Of a stretch of DNA of 64,000 nucleotides, positions 59,630-64,000 are shown in pieces. Below the pieces are notes generated by a model, which worked only from the letters and a program-made list of their open reading frames with translations, did not search any database and had not been told where the DNA came from. Made by a program: the position numbers and the translations under genes. Within the stretch, counting starts at the first letter, position 1, and every line of letters starts with the position of its first letter. Location of the stretch: assembly GCA_947473805.1 (NCBI GenBank), contig CANJGB010000013.1:28271-92270 (forward strand). Reading direction: 5' to 3'. Origin of the DNA: Alphaproteobacteria bacterium. Its GTDB lineage: Bacteria; Pseudomonadota; Alphaproteobacteria; Ferrovibrionales; Ferrovibrionaceae.

Positions 59630-60337
59630 GTGATCGAAGTCTACGGCATGAGCAGTCCGAACGTGCAGAAGGTCATCCTCATGCTTGAGGAAACCGGCCT
59701 GCCTTATACGTTCACCTTTGTGAATGTTTTTACGGGTGAACAATTTGCCCCGCCGTTCCAGGCCCTGAACCCGAATACGAAGGTGCCGGTGATCGTCGAT
59801 TCCGACGGCCCGGGGGGCAAGGCCTTCACACTGTTCGAATCGGGCGCCATTCTGATGTACCTGGCGGAGAAAGCCGGCCGGTTCTGGCCGGCCGACATGC
59901 GCGCCCGTCATATCGTCAGCCAGTGGCTGATGGTGCAGATGGGGGGGCTCGGCCCGATGTCGGGCCAATACGTCCACTTCATGAAATTTGCTCCGCCTGG
60001 CAACGACTATGGGCGCAGCCGCTATGGCACCGAGGTCAACCGCCTGTTTGGCGTGCTGGAACAGCGCCTGGGCGAAAGCACCTGGATCGGTGGCAATGAA
60101 TACGGCATTGCCGACATGGCGTTCTGGCCTTGGGTGCGCAATCCGATCCTGGCCGTACCGATGGACAAGCATCCGACTATCGCCCGCTGGAACGAAGCAA
60201 TCGCGGCCCGCCCGGCGGCGCAGCGCATGCAGAAGTGGCTCGACACCGTGCCGCGCGCCGACTTCGCCAAGCTTCAGGCCGAAAATCCCGATGCCCTCGA
60301 CCGCTATTTCGGTCGCGGCAAGTTTTCGAAGGTGTGA
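59630..60337 (+). CDS. Glutathione S-transferase-like protein (Nu/YfcG-like)
   Basis: A 235-residue GST with N-terminal thioredoxin-fold MIEVYGMSSPNVQKVILMLEETGLPY, cis-Pro in TKVPVI, glutathione-contact FESGAILMYLAEK, and an alpha-helical C-terminal domain. The segment QWLMVQMGGLGPMSGQYVHF resembles the Nu class (YfcG/YghU), which acts mainly as disulfide-bond reductases. The GTG start follows GGAGGGAGGCGAG. It lies two bases before the SDR gene at 60340. Confidence 0.88.
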   Translation: MIEVYGMSSPNVQKVILMLEETGLPYTFTFVNVFTGEQFAPPFQALNPNTKVPVIVDSDGPGGKAFTLFESGAILMYLAEKAGRFWPADMRARHIVSQWLMVQMGGLGPMSGQYVHFMKFAPPGNDYGRSRYGTEVNRLFGVLEQRLGESTWIGGNEYGIADMAFWPWVRNPILAVPMDKHPTIARWNEAIAARPAAQRMQKWLDTVPRADFAKLQAENPDALDRYFGRGKFSKV

Positions 60338-60339
60338 TC

Positions 60340-61104
60340 ATGGGCAGTCTCGCAGGCAGGGTGGCTTTCATCAGTGGTGGCGCGCGCGGCATGGGCGCAG
60401 CTGAGGCGAAGCTGTTCGTACGTGAGGGGGCCTCGGTCGCCATTGCCGACATTCTCGACGACCGGGGCAGGGCACTGGCCGCCGAGATCGAGCAGGGCGG
60501 CGGCAAGGCGATGTACGTTCACGTCGATGTCTCGCTCGAAGCCGACTGGATCAAGGCCGCGGCCGCGGTGCGCGAACGCTTCGGTCGCATTGACATCCTG
60601 GTCAACAACGCCGGCATCAACGATCGCCAGACGATCATGGGTACCAGCCCGGAAAGCTGGCGCAAGGTCATGGCCGTGAACGTCGACGGCACCTTGTTCG
60701 GTCTGCGCGCCATCGCACCCATCATGCGCGACGGTGGCGGTGGCGCGGTGGTGAACATCGCTTCGACTGCTGGGTATAGCGGTAACAGCTTCGCCGCCTA
60801 TGCGACCAGTAAATGGGCGGTACGCGGCCTGACGAAGTGCGCGGCGCTGGAATTCGCGCCGTGGCGTATCCGCGTCAACGCCATCTGTCCGGGCCTGGTG
60901 CTGAGCGAGCTCAACACCGGCCAGCCCTATATCGAGCCGATGGCCAAGGCGACGCCACTGGGCCGCGCCGGTGACGTCGAGGACATCGCCAAGCTGGCCC
61001 TGTTCCTGGTGTCGGATGCTTCCGACTACATCACCGGCCAGGACCACATCATTGACGGCGGCTTTACCGCCGGCCTGGTCCTACCCAGTGCGCCGGCCAA
61101 GTAG
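60340..61104 (+). CDS. Short-chain dehydrogenase/reductase
   Basis: A 254-residue classical SDR: GRVAFISGGARGMGAAEAKLF with the GxxxGxG cofactor loop near residue 12, DVSLEAD, NNAGIN near 90, catalytic Ser in NIASTAGYSGN, Tyr-x-x-x-Lys in YATSKWAV near 155, and PG in ICPGLV. Start ATG is two bases after the GST stop, and the pair is probably coupled. The Asp in ADILDD after the second strand suggests NAD rather than NADP. Substrate unknown. Confidence 0.92.
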   Translation: MGSLAGRVAFISGGARGMGAAEAKLFVREGASVAIADILDDRGRALAAEIEQGGGKAMYVHVDVSLEADWIKAAAAVRERFGRIDILVNNAGINDRQTIMGTSPESWRKVMAVNVDGTLFGLRAIAPIMRDGGGGAVVNIASTAGYSGNSFAAYATSKWAVRGLTKCAALEFAPWRIRVNAICPGLVLSELNTGQPYIEPMAKATPLGRAGDVEDIAKLALFLVSDASDYITGQDHIIDGGFTAGLVLPSAPAK

Positions 61105-61177
61105 CGGGCGTAAAGGTGGTACAGCGGGGGGACCTGCGCTAGTTCCCGGCGTTTCCTCCGCGAAACCGGAGGTCAAA

Positions 61178-61375
61178 ATGAAGAATCTGTTCGTGCTTCC
61201 CCTGCTCGCCGCGGGCCTTGCCCTCGCAGTTTCCGCCTGTGCGGGGCCCGGTGGTCGCTATATCGGAACTGACAAGTGTTCGAAGGACGGCTCGGCCGTC
61301 TGGTTCGAATACCCGAACGCGCAGGGTTCGTTCGACGGCGTGGACAACAAGCGGGAATATTGCGGTACGCGCTAG
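61178..61375 (+). CDS. Small secreted lipoprotein
   Basis: A 65-residue protein with a lipoprotein signal peptide: MKNLFVLPLLAAGLALAVSAC, lipobox VSAC with Cys21. The mature part is 45 residues with two more Cys (GTDKCSKDG and REYCGTR), consistent with one disulfide. GGAGGTCAAA precedes the ATG. The gene ends on CTAG shared with the convergent wecA-like gene. No function is known. Confidence 0.75.
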   Translation: MKNLFVLPLLAAGLALAVSACAGPGGRYIGTDKCSKDGSAVWFEYPNAQGSFDGVDNKREYCGTR

Positions 61376-62421
61376 ATCGCGAGTTCGGCCTTGGCGACGC
61401 GCCGGTACACCCAGATCGCATAGCCGACCTGCACCAGCAGCAAGGGCAGGAACAGCAGGATACGGTGGCCTGACGATACGGTCAGGAACCACAGGCCGGT
61501 CAGACCCTGCAGCACCGCGAAAGCCAGGTGCAGGCTGGTCACCTGCACATGGGTCCAGCCCGACCCGTTGAGCAACTGGTACAGGTGCGTGCGGTGCGGC
61601 TGCATCACCGATTCGCCGCTGATCAGCCGGCGAATGAACGTAAAGATCGCATCGAACAACAGCGCGAACAGCAGGATCGGCACGATCATGAATGACGTGC
61701 GATTGAAGTCGAACTGCGCCGCGATCACCCCCAGCACGGCGAAGGAAAAGCCGACGAACTGGCTGCCGACATCGCCCATGAAAATGCGCGCGCGGGGAAA
61801 ATTCCACGGAATGAAGCCGGCGATACTGGCGCACAGGCACAGCGCCAGCAGGTAGCCGAAGAAGCTGCCGCCCAGGAAGCAGATTGCGGCGAGGAACGCC
61901 GCGGCGATGGCGGTGGCCCCCGACACCAGCCCGTTTAACCCGTCCATGAAATTTATCGCGTTGGTCAGGCCGACAATCCACAAGGCCGTCAGCACATAGC
62001 CGGACACGCCCAGTTCGAACCGGCCAGTGAACGGTAGCCACACCTCGGTGATTACCAGCCCGCTGGCCAGTACCAAGAGGGTAGCGGCAATCTGGGTGAA
62101 CAGGCGGAACGTCAGCGAGCGCTGCTTCAGGTCGTCCAGGAACGAGACGCCCGCCACTGCAAGCGAACCAATGATAAGACCGATGAAGTAGCGTTCCGAC
62201 AGGCGCACGGTATCGGCGATGAAATAGAGGCACGGCTGCCCCACCATGAAGGCGGTCAGAATGCCCAGACCGCCACTCTTTGGCGTTGGCCGGTCGTGCG
62301 AGGACCTGGCATTGGGGACGTCCATGATTCGGAAGCGGATCATGGCGCGGGTGACCACAAAGGAAATCAGGAACAGGACCAGGGCGAACGCGGCGTGTTG
62401 AAGAGCGCTGATAAGGGTCAT
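61372..62421 (-). CDS. WecA-type undecaprenyl-phosphate sugar-1-phosphate transferase
   Basis: A 349-residue multi-helix protein of the MraY/WecA glycosyltransferase 4 family. Marks are RSSHDRPTPKSGGLGI near 40, FLDDLKQR near 94, NAINFMDGLNGL near 155, RIFMGDVGSQFVGF near 211 (catalytic Asp region), and HRTHLYQLL near 278 in the last cytoplasmic loop. It would start a surface polysaccharide on a lipid carrier. No other polysaccharide gene is in the window. Confidence 0.88.
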   Translation of the reverse strand: MTLISALQHAAFALVLFLISFVVTRAMIRFRIMDVPNARSSHDRPTPKSGGLGILTAFMVGQPCLYFIADTVRLSERYFIGLIIGSLAVAGVSFLDDLKQRSLTFRLFTQIAATLLVLASGLVITEVWLPFTGRFELGVSGYVLTALWIVGLTNAINFMDGLNGLVSGATAIAAAFLAAICFLGGSFFGYLLALCLCASIAGFIPWNFPRARIFMGDVGSQFVGFSFAVLGVIAAQFDFNRTSFMIVPILLFALLFDAIFTFIRRLISGESVMQPHRTHLYQLLNGSGWTHVQVTSLHLAFAVLQGLTGLWFLTVSSGHRILLFLPLLLVQVGYAIWVYRRVAKAELAI

Positions 62422-62546
62422 TCGCCTGGCACGTTAAACGGACCGCCTTGGGTCGGGACGCCGCAGAGCCTCGAGCTGGCGGCGCGTGGCAACAATGGCC
62501 GTTCTAAACCCTGCCCTAGGCCTAATCAACGCGAAGTTTGCCTGGT

Positions 62547-63866
62547 CTAATCCGGGACTTCTCCAGAGCGAATTGCAGCTGATACCCCGCCTGTCGACAG
62601 GGCGCGGCGGACAATATTGCGCACGATCGACTGGGCCACCGGATCACTTGCCAGGCTCGCGGTGAAGGCGACCGAACCGGCATTGAACACGAAGCTGCGA
62701 TTGGCGTGGTCCCGGCACACCATATAGGCGGGGCCTTCTTGGTTCGTGCCTATTGCGAGCACATTGAAGTCGGGCGCGAAGACCGAAATCTTGTCGGTTT
62801 CATAGCCGCTCGCGCCATCGTGTGTTTCTGCTGCTGCGCCGAACTCGGTCACCTGCGGATCGACCCCATCGAAGCACCAGTGCTGCCGGTCGACGATGGC
62901 ATAGGGCGCATTGCTCAAATAGCCTGCGGCGGAGTAGCAGGCGCCGATCAACGGAGTGACCTCGGCCGGCGGCACGATCTGATGAATGACGGATATGCCG
63001 GCGCCCAGAAGCTGAACCTTCCGATACGCATTGTTGCCCGAGAGAAAAGCAACGCTGGTGCCCCGCCTGATCAGGGTTGCAAGACGACCCAACATCTCGT
63101 CCGACCAGTATTCGGAGTGTGTGTTGAACACCAGCAACTTCGCCTCGCGAAGCCTGGGGTCGGTTGCGAAATCGCGGTCGGAAAGAATGGTGTAGTCCAC
63201 CCCGTCGCGCTCCAGGCAGCCGATCAGGACAGCTTCGCGCGCCGCCAGGTGACCATTGGTTCGCGGGGTCGCCGAGAAGTCCCGGTTCAATGCCGTGTTC
63301 GGCCGGCGCTCGGGCAGCGGGACACTCGGGATCCAATGGCGTTCGCCCAGCCTTACGCGAAGATTCAGCAGGGTCATGGCCTGCACGAAAAGGCGCAGCG
63401 GATAAGGCGTTGCGCGGTTGCCATAGTTCGACAGGCCACCGAAGTCGTTATAGGCGTTCCAGGTATTTGTCGATGCAATAACAACGACGGGCGCACCTTC
63501 GCGCTTGCGCACAATGAGCGGGAATTTCCACTGGACGGCGCCGTCGCGCACCAGGTCCACGCGATAGAAACCCGCTGATAGCGTTCCCGGCGAGACCCTA
63601 AGTCCCGATGACCACCGGAAGCCCTTCCAATGGTCATACTTCCTGCTTTGCACGTTGGCTTCGGTGGGAACGCTTTTGAGCTGTGAAAAGCCGCCTCTAT
63701 CCATGCGATTGAAAGTCACCTCAAGCGGGGTGCTTGAATGAATGCGTAGAATAATCTCCTCGTCCTCGAAGAAGCTTTGCCGCTCGGCATAGGCGACGGG
63801 ATCGGCCAGTTTGACGTTCCTCGTCCAGCGTCTGAGGGCGTACAAAAACAGCTGACCGTCCCCCAC
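62547..63866 (-). CDS. N,N-dimethylformamidase large-subunit-like protein, probably 5'-truncated
   Basis: A 439-residue protein with the family's beta-rich N-terminal domain (FFEDEEIILRIHSSTPLEVTFNRMDRGG) and the glutamine-amidotransferase-like segment STNTWNAYNDFGGLSNYG and FNTHSEYWSDEMLGRL, seen in N,N-dimethylformamidase large subunits and related unassigned proteins. The only start I see is the GTG at 63866, exactly at what looks like the end of an IS element. Its natural N-terminus may therefore be missing. No small-subunit gene is adjacent, so DMF use is not claimed. Confidence 0.72.
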   Translation of the reverse strand: MGDGQLFLYALRRWTRNVKLADPVAYAERQSFFEDEEIILRIHSSTPLEVTFNRMDRGGFSQLKSVPTEANVQSRKYDHWKGFRWSSGLRVSPGTLSAGFYRVDLVRDGAVQWKFPLIVRKREGAPVVVIASTNTWNAYNDFGGLSNYGNRATPYPLRLFVQAMTLLNLRVRLGERHWIPSVPLPERRPNTALNRDFSATPRTNGHLAAREAVLIGCLERDGVDYTILSDRDFATDPRLREAKLLVFNTHSEYWSDEMLGRLATLIRRGTSVAFLSGNNAYRKVQLLGAGISVIHQIVPPAEVTPLIGACYSAAGYLSNAPYAIVDRQHWCFDGVDPQVTEFGAAAETHDGASGYETDKISVFAPDFNVLAIGTNQEGPAYMVCRDHANRSFVFNAGSVAFTASLASDPVAQSIVRNIVRRALSTGGVSAAIRSGEVPD

Positions 63867-63886
63867 TGAGTGGTCCGATTGGAATG

Positions 63887-64000
63887 TTAGTTTAGAGCAT
63901 GCGTTTGATCCACCGGTTTTGCCGTTGGCCAGACGATGGCCTCTGGTGCCGGAGGCCGATACCCCAGCGATGAATGCGGACGCACCGTATTGTAGTGGCG
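63887..64000 (-). mobile_element. IS3-family transposase, C-terminal end (partial, right edge)
   Basis: On the minus strand the last 114 bases encode RHYNTVRPHSSLGYRPPAPE..., then VDQTHALN and a TAA stop at 63887-63889. The H-x-YN-x-RPHSSLGYRPPAPE pattern is the C-terminal end of the DDE integrase of IS3-type (IS407-like) OrfB proteins. The rest lies outside the window. A TGAGTGG at about 63867 may be the start of the element's terminal repeat, next to the dimethylformamidase-like gene. Confidence 0.85.

Overview
The window is GC-rich, densely packed DNA from an alphaproteobacterium. The evidence is the gene order (phoR-pstSCAB-phoU-phoB; murC-murB-ddl-ftsQAZ-lpxC with murB inside the division cluster), a PstA with an alphaproteobacterial-type N-terminal extension, a two-gene MetH, and a meso-DAP-type MurE. 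It could be a Rhodospirillales-like lineage, but the sequence alone does not settle order or genus.

Layout. 1-7203: phosphate sensing and uptake (PhoR, high-affinity Pst transporter, PhoU, PhoB) with a near-consensus Pho box before pstS. 7200-8695 (minus): outer-membrane lipid asymmetry genes mlaA-mlaC. 8983-14661: methionine-cycle operon with an ArsR-type regulator fused to a methyltransferase domain, metF, and a methionine synthase split over two genes. 14859-16842: a trypsin-like periplasmic protease, an OmpA-like lipoprotein and RNase P RNA. 17074-36693: a complete dcw cluster (mraZ to lpxC), mostly translationally coupled and headed by four 10-bp-spaced MraZ-type boxes. 36759-41951: an XRE regulator, bamD, recN, ligA.

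41952-61104 is an accessory, catabolic-looking region. It holds a DAO-family flavoenzyme, a cytochrome P450, a MaoC-like dehydratase, a sugar-isomerase-like TIM barrel, five NTF2/SnoaL-fold small proteins, two probable dimeric alpha/beta-barrel proteins, aminopeptidase P, a DUF1127 protein, PrmA, a frameshifted GGDEF-EAL gene, a class II aldolase-like protein, two paralogous branched-chain-amino-acid-type binding proteins without permeases, two SDRs and a glutathione transferase. 61178-64000 holds a small lipoprotein, a WecA-type polyprenyl-phosphate sugar transferase, an N,N-dimethylformamidase-like protein and the 3' end of an IS3-type transposase at the right edge.

The two housekeeping blocks work as units: Pho regulation drives Pst, and the dcw cluster makes lipid II and the divisome. 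I found no CRISPR array, prophage, tRNA or rRNA. The least ordinary signals are the 7-bp tandem duplication that splits the GGDEF-EAL gene, repeated convergent gene pairs sharing a CTAG/CTAA stop overlap, the ArsR-methyltransferase regulator with its operator-like palindrome, the SnoaL-rich catabolic block, and twin orphan binding proteins with identical-style C-terminal cysteine tails. None is proven to be a new system.
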